Shown piece by piece: positions 49,801 to 62,415 of a DNA stretch of 64,000 nt (positions are counted from its first letter, which is position 1; each line of letters starts with the position of its first letter). The DNA is taken from NCBI GenBank assembly GCA_916613615.1, contig OU744724.1:21004171-21068170 (forward strand), read 5' to 3'. The notes beneath the pieces are model-generated. The model searched no databases. It saw nothing but the letters and a program-made list of their open reading frames with translations, and had not been told where the DNA came from. The position numbers and the translations under genes are program-made. This DNA comes from Steromphala cineraria (taxonomy: Eukaryota; Mollusca; Gastropoda; Trochida; Trochidae).

Positions 49801-51819
49801 TAAAGACTGACAATTGACAAAAAATATAAATATTACTATGAGATCCAATTGGTCAGGAACTGGTCTCACGTGATAGTCAACAGAAAGTGATATTGACTTG
49901 ACCTTTAAGATCCCAAATCCGACAAAAAACGATATTGACTTGAGCTACTAAAAATAGAGCTGCTGACATCAAGCCATTGTTTCATGACGTCATGCTATTT
50001 TTATCATGACTTCATTGACCTGTCCTTGTGAGCAATTGAGCCAAAATGCTGCTCATGGCTGAACTTATTATTTCATTTTCATTTTTAAACCGAGACATAA
50101 TAAAACATTTAACTTATCGACTGTTGAATTCGGTCGGAACCTGGTTTTAAAGACAACCAGAGGAAACATTATCAACCTCAGACTTCGTCCTCTACTTCCT
50201 CCTCAGTCAATATTGTTTTCCTCGGGTCTATAAAAACAGGTATTGAACTCATCACAAGTCTATAATTGTATATGTTGGTCCATAACAGAACATAATGACT
50301 CAGACTTGTGTTAATCTGTTGGTGAATCCGATCCCTACATGGCTCATTTTCAAAATAACTCGATGACAATGTAAACATATTCAAAAGCTGCCAACAATCA
50401 CTTTCTTTTCCGTTTTGCACAAAACTGACCAAGCTTACCATCAGCGTGAGTGTGAAAAACCTTGCTACAGCATAACAAGGAATTATTTATTATTCTTATC
50501 AAAAGTCAATTCTAAATGTGTGGACCATCCATATCCTACCAATAATATTTTATTTTCAAAATCCCTTTAAAAGCCTTTTACCATTCTTAAATTTCCAAAA
50601 AAATCATTATCAGGGACCGGAAGTGGATATGACAGACAGTCACGAATGTGTTCAGATCAATAAAATTCAAATCGCTACTGTCCATATCATTGTATCTTAA
50701 TGCTAAACAACTAAAAGAGCATCAGATGTTTGCTTTTTGTTGCATTATCAGTTTATCAGTAATATGAGTTTTGGACCTCCTGTTAGTTCCAAGGCCGATA
50801 GTTCACTTTTCTCATAATCACTGACAGGATGTTTGCAAGTATTTGAAGTCATCTGGACTTCATCATCATTTTTAAGATAACTATCATACACAAATGTTAA
50901 TCATCATTTTGCTGAATCAACGTTTGTACTGTAAACTGGAGTTAGCTTTGACATTTTGATTGATTGATTGATTGATGTTTCATACCCCATGCAAACAATA
51001 ACAAATGAAAGGAATAATAACAAGTACTCATCTAGATTTTATCTCCTCACTTCCTTTATGGTAATCTTGGCAAAACATATTTCCATGTCCCTGACAGGCA
51101 CTTTTTATAATAATTTGGTTAAATGCTTCATTAATTGAAAAACAGTAAATTAATCTTTTAACTGAGAACAAACAATGAAGAAATCTGTAACATCATTGAT
51201 TGCTGTTGCTGTACCAAAGCTTCTGCAATTTTTGGTCATCAAGATTGTATGAAAAATTAACATTGCTGATATTGCAGTTTTAATGCAACCTTCCACAAAT
51301 TTCGCTTCTTTTTAGATACGTATGATATCCCAGCCAGAGTAAGATAAATGCTACATCATATGAAAATAAACAGTGATGAAACATATCAAATCAACATATT
51401 TATGCCAACTGTAACTAACACATATAACAACATCTCTACCATGCATCCTATCTAACAGCATACGCCCCTTTCCCCGTACAACAGTGAAACCCTTTAAATA
51501 TGATTACCCAATCAGCACATGGCTACCCTCTTGGCCCCGGTTCTGTATTTACAGCCTCTGTTTGCCCCAGCTTGTGGAATGGGGATCCCTTATTACCAAA
51601 ATCAGCCCAATCCTCCTCATCCAGTTTCATCTCATTATCTTCACACGCAGAACTATCTCTATAATTGTCAGGTGAACATATACTGTGACTACTACAGAAC
51701 ACATGGGAGGCGATATTGGTTCAGCCTGTGAATGTTTAAGGAATGAGTACTGGTTTTATACTCACACATTTTTAGACATGACATGAAAATAAGTCATCTG
51801 TACCTCTGATGTAACTTAA

Positions 51820-52170
51820 AGGGGCAGTAGCATGTTTTTGAGGATTTCATATTTTAAATTTTTCACTGATAATTGTAAGTTAATGTTAAATGTATTATTT
51901 TGACAGTGTCAAAAATCTCATTACACAAGCCAATAATCCATAGTCAGAGGACAAAGTATGAAGATTCACATAAAATCCGTTGGCGGCTATTTTTTGTGAA
52001 CACCTTTAATTCATTTTTTGTAAGAAAAAGAAATCGCATGGCTAAACTTTACGTTATATATTTGAATTATTACTGCTACATTCAGTTTAAATACATTGTC
52101 TTTCAATTGGAACCATTAATTTTCATTTTCCTGACATCACCTTATATTCCCCCTCAAAACGTGCTACTGG
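51820..52170 (+). mobile_element. TTAA-flanked MITE, copy 4, right end decayed
   Basis: Left end AGGGGCAGTAGCATG follows TTAA (51816-51819). The interior aligns with copy 1 in the same orientation (gtaagttaatgttaaa, gattcacataaaatcc). The right end reads cgtgctactgg and then departs into a gtatgtat-rich run with no TTAA. The open frame spanning 51900-52253 is an artefact of this element. Confidence 0.82.
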
Positions 52171-53639
52171 CAAAAAGTAAGTATGTATCAATGTATGTAT
52201 CATATGTATATATGTATGTAAACATAAGTAATTATCTAAGTTCAATACAATAATGTGAATCAGGTGAATATAACAAGCTTTATCTTCAATATCCGTTCAA
52301 GGAATGGATAAAGAAGGCACATTTCGAATAAAACATCTTGCCACCATGGGTATTTCAACTTCAGGTCATAACCCTTAAAACTCTCGAGCCTTGCCAATTG
52401 TTGCTGAAAATCGATGATTGCAATCAACAGAGGTTTGCACAGGCCCAAGTGCAAGCACAATTCTTCATCAATATAACTTGGAGGTAAGGATGAAGAGCAG
52501 ATGATTTACGTGATATACGAGAGGGCACCTGCACCTGGAGTAACACTTGTTGCTAATCATGGAGACAGATCGGCCTCCTATCATGGTTTTCTTCAGTCCT
52601 GACGCAAGATTATCAACAGTTTCCAAACATTTCAGCAATGTTAACAACATTTCAACATACATTTTTTAACGATAAGCTAAACATCCTGTCAACAGATGCG
52701 TATTTCAAATTTGAACAAGTGTTTGCAACTAGGATGGCAGTGTCATATGTTCAGTACTTATCAGTATGACAAAGAGAAAATTTTTATTCATTTATGTGAT
52801 ACAATGTTTTTTATCAAAAAATCTGATGATAGTTCATATGAGACAACAAAAACTTGTTATTCCTTCATGGTGGCATGTTGTTCTATTGCATTGCTCACCT
52901 ACCTCCTGTCAGTATAGTTCAGCAATAAAGGGCCTAGTTCATCAAATGGGCAGTAACCTTGCTGTTGGATTAACTATTTCTTGTCCCAAACAGAACCATT
53001 ATATACAGACATGTGGTATCACTCTTATTCACAAAATGGTTTTGTTCATGATCAGTGATTATGTTTGAGATGTTTTCAACGTAAGGTATCAAATTGGTAT
53101 CTTAAGGATATTGGACCCTTGATCGACAATGTCTTGGTTTTGACTAGAGTAATGCAGCATGTACTACTAGATGATAGCTATTGAATAGTATCATAATCTA
53201 TAAGCAATGTTTTATGTTTAGATTTATGGATATTCTCAAACTCCTTGGAAGTGTCATTTGTAATTTTATTTTTAACTTTGTTAATTCTATATACATATAA
53301 TTTTTTCTTTTGATAAAAGTTTGTACGGTTTATACATATTTATATGTATCATGTATGACATCATACTCCTATAAAGGTAAAAAGGGTAATAAGGTGTTAT
53401 CTTATCATCTAAATCATTACAAAACTCTGAAAAACTCAAAATACCCATGTAGTCCTAACAAGCCTTGATGGAGATATTGACAACCAAATGGCTATGTAAT
53501 CACATTTTAACTCATCAAGATGCAGATGAACAAATATCTAATTCTACAGTAATCAGGACATTAATACCAGTCCACCTGTGGAGCACATGTTGCCGGTATC
53601 ACACCAGTCCTCTGTCTGCTTTCATGCTCTTCCTCAGGT

Positions 53640-54370
53640 CTGACACAGGGTTATCTTCTCTGTCATAACTTATCATCATGGAATTCAGAATTTCTCGAAA
53701 GATTTTCAACTCAGCATATAAGCTGTGAGGACACTCTGTACTTGAATGTTAGAGGTCTGTTTCAACCTTGTAACAACTTATGTGCAACAATACTGTTTTC
53801 ATCACCTCTAGCATTACTTATTATGATTGAATTCAGTTTCAATCAAGTGAAAACAATTCTAAAAAAGTTTGAAACTTAGTAAGCTGTTTGGATATTCAGT
53901 TCTAGGATGTTCATGTCCAGGTTCAAACTTGTAGCAGTTCTGTTTCCATATTCTTTGTCATAACTTACAATCATGGAATTAGGAATTTCTTTTAAGGTCT
54001 GCAATTCAGCATTTAAACTTGTATACTTGCATGATGGCTTCAAGGTTCAAACTATTAACAAATCATGAAATTGTGTTTCCGTCTTCTCTGTCATTGCAGT
54101 TTTTAGTTTCATTTTAAGTTTCACTACATATATTATAAAAGCTGTTGGGACATGCTGTGACCAGTTTTTAATCTTATAACGATTCATGTGCAAGAAATTC
54201 TTGATCAGTTTTCTGTCATATCTTATAACCATGGACTTCAGTTTCAATGAGTGAACTTATTTCTGTTCATATGTGTAACTCAGTACATGTTGTTGGGACT
54301 GCTGTGTTTGAATGTTCGTGGTCGGTTTCAATCTTGTGCAAGAAAATGTGTTTCTATCAAGGAACCTATT
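53640..54370. repeat. Degenerate tandem repeat, about 3 units of 260-290 bp
   Basis: Anchors tgtcataacttatcatcatg (about 53662), tgtcataacttacaatcatg (about 53953) and tgtcatatcttataaccatg (about 54216) are spaced 291 and 263 bp. Other shared blocks are ggttcaaac or ggtttcaatcttgt and cagcat.taa.ct. Old and diverged. Confidence 0.6.
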
Positions 54371-54449
54371 TTTGTATGGTCTTGTAAGACCATCTTGCCT
54401 TTTAAGTCTGATGAACTAAAAACTGACAAGATAGCATAAAAATACTTAC

Positions 54450-54527
54450 TACAATAGAATGGATGTTAGCGCGCACAGATTCGAACTTGAGAACAGTGTG
54501 GCCTGTAACGATATCTGTCATCTTCAC
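54450..54527 (-). CDS. WD40 protein, first visible exon
   Basis: On the minus strand, 26 codons in phase 0 end at GTA|gtaagt, a strong donor. They read V-K-M-T-D-I-V-T-G-H-T-V-L-K-F and continue to A-N-I-H-S-I-V, matching the end of one WD40 blade (W-D position occupied by T-D) and the start of the next. I use the cag acceptor, placing the 5' edge at 54527. A tag acceptor four bases further out (54531) is equally possible and would change the phase. The exons before it are not found in the remaining 9.5 kb. Confidence 0.85.
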
Positions 54528-54544
54528 CTGCCTACAACAAAAAC

Positions 54545-54650
54545 ATTATCATAGAATGAAAGTGAAGTGAAAGTTTATTCGTATTCAAGGCTTCATGGCC
54601 AAAAGTACAACATAGAATGGGCAACTATAAAAGGTCTAATCACAGATACA
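54545..54650 (-). mobile_element. Possible LINE 3' end fragment
   Basis: The minus strand reads ggccatgaagccttgaatac followed by gaataaactttcacttcac. The GGCC...GGC(C)TTGAATA(C)-AATAAA arrangement and short repeated tail resemble CR1/RTE-type LINE 3' ends. No coding relic is present, and it lies within 20 bp of the first visible WD40 exon acceptor. Confidence 0.35.
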
Positions 54651-54658
54651 TAAGTAGA

Positions 54659-54801
54659 GGATATCATATGAGTGTCCATGACATACTAAGTTAAGACACG
54701 AGTGGCTAATCATAAGTATTTCCCAAGCGAGAGCGAAGAATATACTGATATTTAGGCACGAGTGTCGTAAACATAGTATGTCAAGTGCATGAATATAATA
54801 T
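54659..54801. repeat. Imperfect foldback, arms about 70 bp
   Basis: atatcatatgagtgtccatg at the left pairs imperfectly with the inverse of catgaatataatattc at the right. catgacatacta pairs with tagtatgtcaag, and acacgagtgg with ggcacgagtgt. The loop is near 54725. This looks like an older foldback element than those at 43422 and 22864. Confidence 0.6.
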
Positions 54802-56595
54802 TCTGTTTATTACCGGGGAAAATTAATGAAAATACTCAAAACCTAGGCATAGAACATAGGCGGACAAGCCGCTGCTAATATGGATTTTGACGTCATAGGT
54901 GAATCGAGACGTAAAAACATTATATAACTTGACGTCACAATGAAAAGGTGATATTTTGCCCTAGGGCAACACATGAAACATATTGCCTCAATATTACTGG
55001 CCCTGTAGGTAATAAAAACATATGAACTAAATTTTACATTGTAATGTAATTAAGCTATAAAAAGGTCATAAAACTGTAACAACTTCACACAAGAATATCT
55101 CATGGCAAATAATATATCAACTGTTGCTTTCCCTATAAATCATTTAGCCATTGCTCCTAAAAAAAATGAATAAAAAATGGAAGAAAAACGCCATACTCTT
55201 TTTTCTTTTAAATCAAAAGCAAGAAAAATGATTTAATTTTTTTCAATCTAGCATCCTTTTGGAAAGTGACTTCCTATAAACTGGATCGCTCTAACATCAA
55301 GTAGCATGGAACCTTTTGCTCTGGCATTACTTTAGTTTTTTCTTAAATTATCCTTTTCAAATTGACAAACTTATATTTTGAGTCTGGCTTCTATCGGTTC
55401 ATTTGATACACTGCCTGAGACCCCCTTCAACATGCACCGATCAACCCGAGGCATCTCTCATTCCATGTTTACCATACAAGATACACACACAACAAGCTGG
55501 TCTGTGACAGCACAACATACTACAGAAGGTGCCTCTAAAAATACCAACAACTTTGTAAACATATCAAGATAGCAGAAAAGCAGCCGGCCCATGTGTGTAG
55601 TCTCCGAGTTGCTGTAATTAATGACAATGCAAAGAGTAAAACAACTGACTAAATACCAGCCTATCTGATTCATGTGTTCATTGTAAAGCTAGCACAGACC
55701 CAAGTGAAGTGATGTTCTTGTAGAATCCTGATGCTCCACACACCGGGTCTGTCAGAGAAGTTAAGATATCAGAAATCATCAGAACGAGCTCTCAAGATAT
55801 CTAACATTGTTATTTTGGATTGCCCTCACTGCAGTGGTACACATTTTTGTACTCATTTCTGGTCAAATCATTTGTGGTTTCAGTGATCCAGAATCTGGTC
55901 ATGGATTTTGTAAATTAGGCCCTATTTAACATGTCTTGGATCATTTTTTTATACAATAAAAACTCATAATTGACACCCTTAATCATCATGCTATGTAAAG
56001 ACACTGCGTTAAGGCTTTCAAAGTGAAATGTCTATTTTTTTTAATCATTTATTAAAAAATTGAAATGAAATACTTTTTTGTTAAAACTATTCAAAAGCAT
56101 CTCAGAATCAAGTTACATAACCAAATGAATTAAAAAGCCTATTGTCAAAACTGTTTTTTGTAACAACTGTAAGTTGTAGGGGTCTATTTGTGTTCCCATC
56201 TGTTTCAAAACATTCATTTACAAGCAAAAACTCAAATGACGGAAGGCATAGCTGGTAATACAAAAGAGCTCTATTCTTTCCAGTAGACAATATCAAAGCA
56301 ATACCTGTCTAGCTCAACTGTGATATAAGGGAGACAACTGCATGCTCCATCCCCGACGTCTATATATCAGACGAACGGGAGAGACAATGTGCCTGTCATT
56401 TCAACAACCATCACCTGGTGCAATGTGTCTGCTTCAACATTGGACCATTCTGGAGATATTACTAAGGTAGAACTGAAGCTGGACATATTCCACAGACTCT
56501 CTCAGCCTCAACAAGCACCTGCTATTGTACTTCACCTGTCTAGACCACTAGACTAACAGAAAGTCTCTTTTTCACATCATATAGAAAATAGACAA
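54802..56595. other. Non-coding interval
   Basis: No exon accepted. Open frames at 55378-55572 (plus) and 56367-56486 (minus, M-S-S-F-S-S-T-L-V-I-S-P-E-W) have no recognised content. Confidence 0.4.
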
Positions 56596-56730
56596 GTAAT
56601 GTAATGTAATGTAATGTAATGTAATGTAATGTAATGTAATGTAGTGTAGTGTAGTGTAGTGCAGTGCAGTGCAGTGCAGTGTAGTGTAGTGTAGTGTAGT
56701 GTAGTGTAGTGTAGTGTAATATAATGTAAT
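56596..56730 (+). repeat. Pentanucleotide microsatellite with variant blocks
   Basis: 27 pentamers in ordered blocks: nine GTAAT, four GTAGT, four GCAGT, seven GTAGT, then GTAAT, ATAAT, GTAAT. The nested order indicates stepwise substitution followed by local expansion. The long T-L-H-Y frames on the opposite strand are produced by this repeat. Confidence 0.97.
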
Positions 56731-59700
56731 GATCATTTTGATAATGATAAGCATACATTCATATTTGGAACATTAAACTGATCAAACCTCATGTTTGTTT
56801 TGCAAATACCCATCTTAAAACACATTATTTAATCTCTCTGATTAGGTTGCCTGACTATTGTTTATGTTTTCTTGACCTGTTTTCTTTGCTATGCACTAAG
56901 GAAAAGATCTATCCGTGTTTGTTATTCCCGACATCACACATGATAACCATCCTCATTTTCATAATAAAATTTTTTTTATTCAGGGAATCTTCAAAGAAAA
57001 TATGAAATGTTTCTTTTCATCCCTTATAAGTCAATGACATTTTCAAAAGAATGATTTTATATGATTAAACATTTTCTTGTGCTTCTTGAATTTTGGAATA
57101 GATGTTAATTCCATTCTGTAAATATGATAAATATGTAAACATATGTGCCAAGGACAAGCTAGACAATCTACATGCATGATTCTCCCAAACCTTGTTACAT
57201 TATCTCATAAGAATTCACTTTGTATGATTTCAAAGAGTGTTTTCACAACCCTCAACCTAAACACGGTAAGCATGAGGTTTGGGCCATCACAGTCAATTAG
57301 CAAGAACATGGCTCACAATCTGTTACTTAGACTCTCTGGTTCTTCAAAGCTTAACAGTAATAGTGGAACTAAATATAAAGAAACACCTGGTTTGAATCAA
57401 AATATGTCATTTCCAATATAGGAAAACAGGAAACACAAATCCAGGCGGCATCCTTGAAAGACTAACTGCAGAAGCTGATGCAATCAGATACAAGATGCTG
57501 CACTTGTGCCCTTTATTTTTAAAACTCATAGACTAAATAAATCTCCAGAAACTATCTGATATTTCTGCAGAGAAACTGCATGCTAAGTTCATACAGCGCA
57601 GAAGCGTGGGAGCAGCTATTGCGAAGTAGAAATCAGTCGTAAATTATCATTACATTGGTGATCGTGAGCCCATTCATCAGTCTGAGCCTAGTTACAGGTC
57701 CCTACACGTGCCACCCACACAATAATGAGATGAGCTCTTAAATCGCCTGGAGGGAACAAATGGAAGTTTGATGTACCTCTCAATGTGCTGGTACATAAAA
57801 CAGTCAGACACTTCTGTGAAGCACAAATGAAGAGGAAGTTTAAATGGAACCAGAGTGCTTGTAAAGAACTTCTTTCATAATCTATGTAACCCTTTCATTT
57901 TTAAGTGCATTATAACTTTGAAGGAGTTTTAAATCTAAACAATTAATATAAAACCATATATTCATTGAATAAAACTTTCTAAAAGATATTGAGTGAGTTG
58001 GGGTTTTACATTTCTTGGGAAGTATTTCAACCATAAGCCATTTGAAAAGGTTTTCTATGCATGTTATGTTCTTTGATAAAATTAGGACCTCAGCCTAATC
58101 ATTTGATCCTACTAAATATCTCTTTATGACAGTAATTATTTCTAACTAATCTGAAATTGATTATACATATATGTATGTATATGTATGTATAGCTGCAAAG
58201 CAACAGTATATATCAACATTATTTTATCACATACAAAGTTAATTTAGGGTTCATGTCCTTGGGAAAATATCACTTTGTCATGATGAATCCTGTGAAACTA
58301 GGTGCTTATGTAATAAGGTAGAAGCTGCAAGTACAAGCTGAAACTATTGATACTTCTGTACTGAATACCAATCATAGATGGCAACAGCATCGCTTACTGC
58401 AAACAGAATAGTTCTATACGGCAAAACAACAAATTCAGGATTTTCAGGAAACCCTATTTATGAAATCAACAATTGTGATAATAGCACTTTAAAAGAAAAA
58501 AACAAGAAAAATGAGACATGAAATGAGTAAAATGTACAAACAAAGATGCTAGTAACAAAAAAAGTATTATTTTCTGTAATGTTTTAAAAGTTGTGAAAAC
58601 TATCCAAGACTAACTTTAATTATGCTGACACAGCATTTTCCAGAAAGCAATACCTAACATTTTTCTCCCATAAAAATAACAAATAACAAGTTTGTCTAGT
58701 GTGTGAATCACTGTCTGTTATCAGCTCCAATCTTCCTTCCTCTTCACTGAACAAGCAGCCATGACACACTCAAACAGTAATAAGAAGAACGGTCAATGAC
58801 AGTTAACAATTTAAATGAAAAACAAAACTTTTGTAAAGATACATCACTGTTATCAGATAACCAGGTTAAGAGACCATCACACTTAAGATAAGGCCGATGT
58901 TTACTTAACCACCTGCCTGCCAAATCATTTTGAATATCAGATATTGGGCGACATGTGCTGCTCAGAAGGGAAGGGGTGAAACTGATAACGATTGAAAACT
59001 TGTGGCATAAATGTCAAAGGAGGAGAAAAAACGATTATTTCAAAGGTTTGGAACTGCAGGAGGATGATCTCAAACAGATCATGATACATAATGAATGACA
59101 GAGGGTGCCATCAGCTTGCAATTAAACTGCCACAACACAACACAAAAGATGACTTATTTCTACATTTGCACTGTATGGAGTGCAGTAAAATAGCGGAATG
59201 CCACAAATTTCACTTTTGTTTCTTTCCTTCAGTTTTAATTCCTCTTTCTCTTTCATACCATAGTTAATGGCATAGAGCAATCTTTGAACGTGTGCCAAGC
59301 TCAGACGGTTCAGTTTCGGTTCAGTGACGGTACTGACGTTAAAATGTTGATGTCTTGACATTCGGTCATGGCGTATTGGAGCTGACGTCAGCTTTTGTTC
59401 GCTCCTGCTCTTGGTTGTGAGAGGAATATGGTTCTCGAAGCTCCTCCAACTGCTCGACTGGCACTAATTGATTATATTAGAGCTTTCATAAACACTCATA
59501 CTGTCTGGCTGATACTTTAAACAATCAGAGGCAGAATCTGTCTTCGTAAATTACACAGAGCGGATGGATGTACTTGCTGTAATGAACTTTTAGTACTTGC
59601 TTGAAATGTTTAAAACATGCAATTGTCAGCATACTGCGCAGCTACCTTGTGTATACATCGTGATAAACTTATCATCTTGTACATGAATCATATTGCCTTG

Positions 59701-61143
59701 CAAATTTGCTTCATAAACTGCATATAAATCTAATCATCTAACTCCATGATTTAATTATTTCCAGACCTTTCTCAAATTATGATTTTTTTTAAATATTTCA
59801 AAGGTTTTTTTATTCTGGTGGGGTAACATACAAGTTTGTTAAAATTTAATCTTTGACAAATTGAAATTATCAGGAAATTATGGAGATAGGGTGTTTCCTT
59901 GATTTTATCAAATAAGGCAATGTCCTTCAATAAAAAAACTACACAGTTATCATGAGAAGATGAATATGAATTCAACATGTAAGAAAATAACATTAACCCT
60001 TTTGGTGCTGGTTCAATAAATTTCTAAGACAACCTTTCATTAGCAAGTGGCCATAAGAGATAGCAACTTTTGATTCCTATGAATTTGTCAACAAGCATAT
60101 TTGAGCAAATTTCTGAAGTAGAAACAAATAAAGTATTGAAAAATACTTGATTTATCATGATTCAAATAAATATAACGAGAATAAAAATATATGAGAGGCT
60201 GATTTATTTATTCAAGGTTACTGCTACTTGTCCTATTCTACTAAAAGTCCTACAATATTCAATTATGTAATCTTATGTGATAATATCATTTAACTATTGT
60301 ATTAAGTGTTTATTTTCTTATTCTCATGGAATGTTATTTTTGAAGTTACTGTCTTGGTATTTCATGCTTTATAACACATGTTTTAATATCAATGCAGTTT
60401 ATCATTTGGACTGTCATTTTAAACAATAACAGTGATTAATTGCAAATAATGTTTTTAATACTTAATGTGAATACAAAATATTTCAAAACAGTGAATTTTG
60501 CTGGAGTGAAAATGAACTGAATAACAAGTAACTACTTTTAGATAAGGTGAATGATAAGAAACAAGTTGCCCTACTGTTTCAAAATGATTAAATACTTTAT
60601 TATTGCCAAAGAAAACTATCTTTTGAAATATATTTATCATGAAACATTACAGCAAACATAAAACAATATCAATACCCACTGTGAATTTACCTGTCTGTGA
60701 TAATGCAGTATTTGGTATTTTAAGGCTGCTTCAAACAATATTAATCCCTTTCAAATTCCCAAATCTTCTCCATAGCTTTGATATTCGTTTGTAATCAGGT
60801 GAAAAAGCAAGTTCTTTTTAACGCATGCTATCGTAACCTTATCATTTAAGTCCTTTGTAAATTAAGCATTAATTTTGATATATATATATTTTGATTATAT
60901 ATAAATTATGTCTTGAGAATCAGTCAATCTCAAAATCTTTAAAACTTAAGCACTATTGCTGTTGAAGTTTGTTCTGTCAAACCATTCTGAAGGCCAATAT
61001 ACAGGGACCGCTTATAAACAGAAGGACAATCTAAATACAGCCACTGGCTAAAGATTAGTTATCAAAGTATTTTTAGGGACCAATAGATAAACGGTTATCA
61101 TTCTTAATAATGAACATTCGATAATAAACTGACTTAAGTTACT
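56731..61143. other. Non-coding interval upstream of the visible WD40 exons
   Basis: No exon is accepted. A perfect palindrome agctgacgtcagct, containing the full CRE TGACGTCA, lies near 59378-59391 in a locally CpG-richer stretch. A TA/GTAT-rich run is near 58160-58192. The donor-like site at about 60690 is discussed under rejected observations. Open frames at 57143-57421 and 59122-59361 show no family features. Confidence 0.4.
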
Positions 61144-61747
61144 CAAAATACCAACGCAGTCTACAAGAAATGCCGGTCTCGTCTCCACTTCCTGCGAAAA
61201 GCTACAATCATTCCACATCGATTCCACGCTGATGTCTTTGTTCTATAAATCATGTATACAATCAATTTTAACATTCTGTATGCAACTCTGGTATGGACCC
61301 CTGTCACTCCAAAATAAGAACAAGTTAAAAAGGATTGTTAATGTATCAGGAAAAATTGCCTGTTGTGAATTTGATAGTTTAGACACTCTGTACATGTCAT
61401 TCATTTTAAATCTTCTTTTAGAATTTTACAAGATCCAACACATGTATTATATCCTTGTTATCAGCTTTTACCGTCTGGCCGCAGGTATCTTTTACCGAAT
61501 GTCAAATCTAATAGAAGTAAAAACTCTTTTATACCTGTTAGTAGTTCATTTTTAAACAAGCATTACACTGTATTTCTTTTATCATATCTACCATCTACAA
61601 CTTTTACCAATATATTGTTATCATGTTTAGAATATCACTGTTGTTACTCATGTCTTAAATGTTGTCTACATGTTCTTAACCCTGATGTACACGAAATTCC
61701 CTTTCGGGTAATAAAGCATTATCTTATCTATCTTATCTTATCTTATT
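61144..61747 (+). pseudogene. 5'-truncated L2/CR1-type LINE, reverse transcriptase C-terminal relic
   Basis: The plus strand carries the C-terminal region of a non-LTR retrotransposon ORF2, broken across frames. It begins Y-K-K-C-R-S-R-L-H-F-L-R-K (from about 61151). After a shift comes M-S-L-F-Y-K-S-C-I-Q-S-I-L-T-F and L-Q-N-K-N-K-L-K-R-I-V. Another shift gives L-L-P-S-G-R-R-Y-L-L-P-N-V-K-S-N-R-S-K-N. These match the known end of L2/CR1-group ORF2 proteins. The 3' end shows ggtaataaagcattatctta followed by a (TATCT)n tail. It is 5'-truncated and inactive. Confidence 0.85.
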
Positions 61748-61993
61748 CTTGCAGGCAACAGTGTTCAGTTTGCAATAAAGTAAAAATGCTGGCTTATTTT
61801 ATATACTACTTGATTAAAATAAGGTCGCAAATTTGACAACATCTAATATACTTTTTTAAACGTATTGGTTGAATTGCTAGGAAAGACAAATCTGTTGGCT
61901 GACTATGCAGAATGATGTGTATGTAAGTATGTGGTTGTACTTCTTAAAGTAGGCCCGGTAGGTCGGTACAATCTCATTGTATCAAACATATCA
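61748..61993. other. Short non-coding interval
   Basis: Nothing recognised between the LINE relic and the tandem repeat that follows. Confidence 0.4.
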
Positions 61994-62415
61994 CTCTCGC
62001 AGTAAGGTAACAGAGAAAGGTTTCATCCTATTTCAATGAGATTGTATTAGAATATCACTTTAGATGCAAGGAATACAAGAAGATCTATCACAATTATCTT
62101 GCAGTAAGGTACAAGTGAAGGTTTGTTCTTATTTTGATGAGATTGTTTTGCAATACCACTTTCAATCCAAGTGATAAAAGAAGATCTATCACACGTATCT
62201 CGCAGTAAGGTATGAGAGAAATGTTTCATCTTTCTTCAATGAGATTGTATTGCAATAATGCTAGAAATAAAAGTCTATCTCTAACCTTGCTGTAAGGTAC
62301 AAGTGAAAGGTTTATTCTTATTTCAATGAGATTGAAGATCTATCACTTTAATCTCACAGTCAGTTATGAAAGGTTTGTTCTTATTTCAATGAGATTGTAT
62401 TGCAATACTCCTTGA
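61994..62415 (+). repeat. Tandem repeat, five degenerate units of 63-102 bp
   Basis: Anchors tttcaatgagattgtatt at about 62031, 62132, 62233, 62321 and 62384 are spaced about 101, 101, 88 and 63 bp. Shared blocks include aagaagatctatcac, gcagtaaggta and gaaaggttt. Later units are shortened by deletion. Confidence 0.8.

Larger units (their letters stand above)
45850..54449 (-). other. WD40 gene intron, about 8.6 kb
   Basis: Contains a SINE (45938), the 62/122-bp satellite (47790-49390 with a decayed extension), a MITE (51820) and a degenerate tandem array (53640-54370). The open frame at 50178-50441 (minus, acidic end T-E-E-E-V-E-D-E-V) is isolated and has no recognised homology. Confidence 0.7.

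Noticed and set aside
50178..50441. 87-codon minus-strand frame ending in an acidic T-E-E-E-V-E-D-E-V
   Set aside because: Length is within what chance gives in this window. There is no recognised domain and no need for an extra exon between the phase-matched WD40 exons.
51900..52253. 117-codon plus-strand frame, the longest in the window
   Set aside because: It lies almost wholly inside MITE copy 4 and runs into a simple gtat repeat.
56367..56486. 39-codon minus-strand frame starting M-S-S-F-S-S-T-L-V-I-S-P-E-W with a possible donor inside
   Set aside because: Short, unrecognised, and not linked to the WD40 exons by any motif.
57143..57421. 92-codon plus-strand frame
   Set aside because: No motif, no splice logic; an expected chance frame.
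60690..60730. Minus-strand donor cag|gtaaat preceded by K-Y-C-I-I-T-D, which could extend the WD40 blade at 54450-54531
   Set aside because: In that frame a TAA lies just upstream and no AG acceptor occurs between it and the motif, so no exon can be formed.
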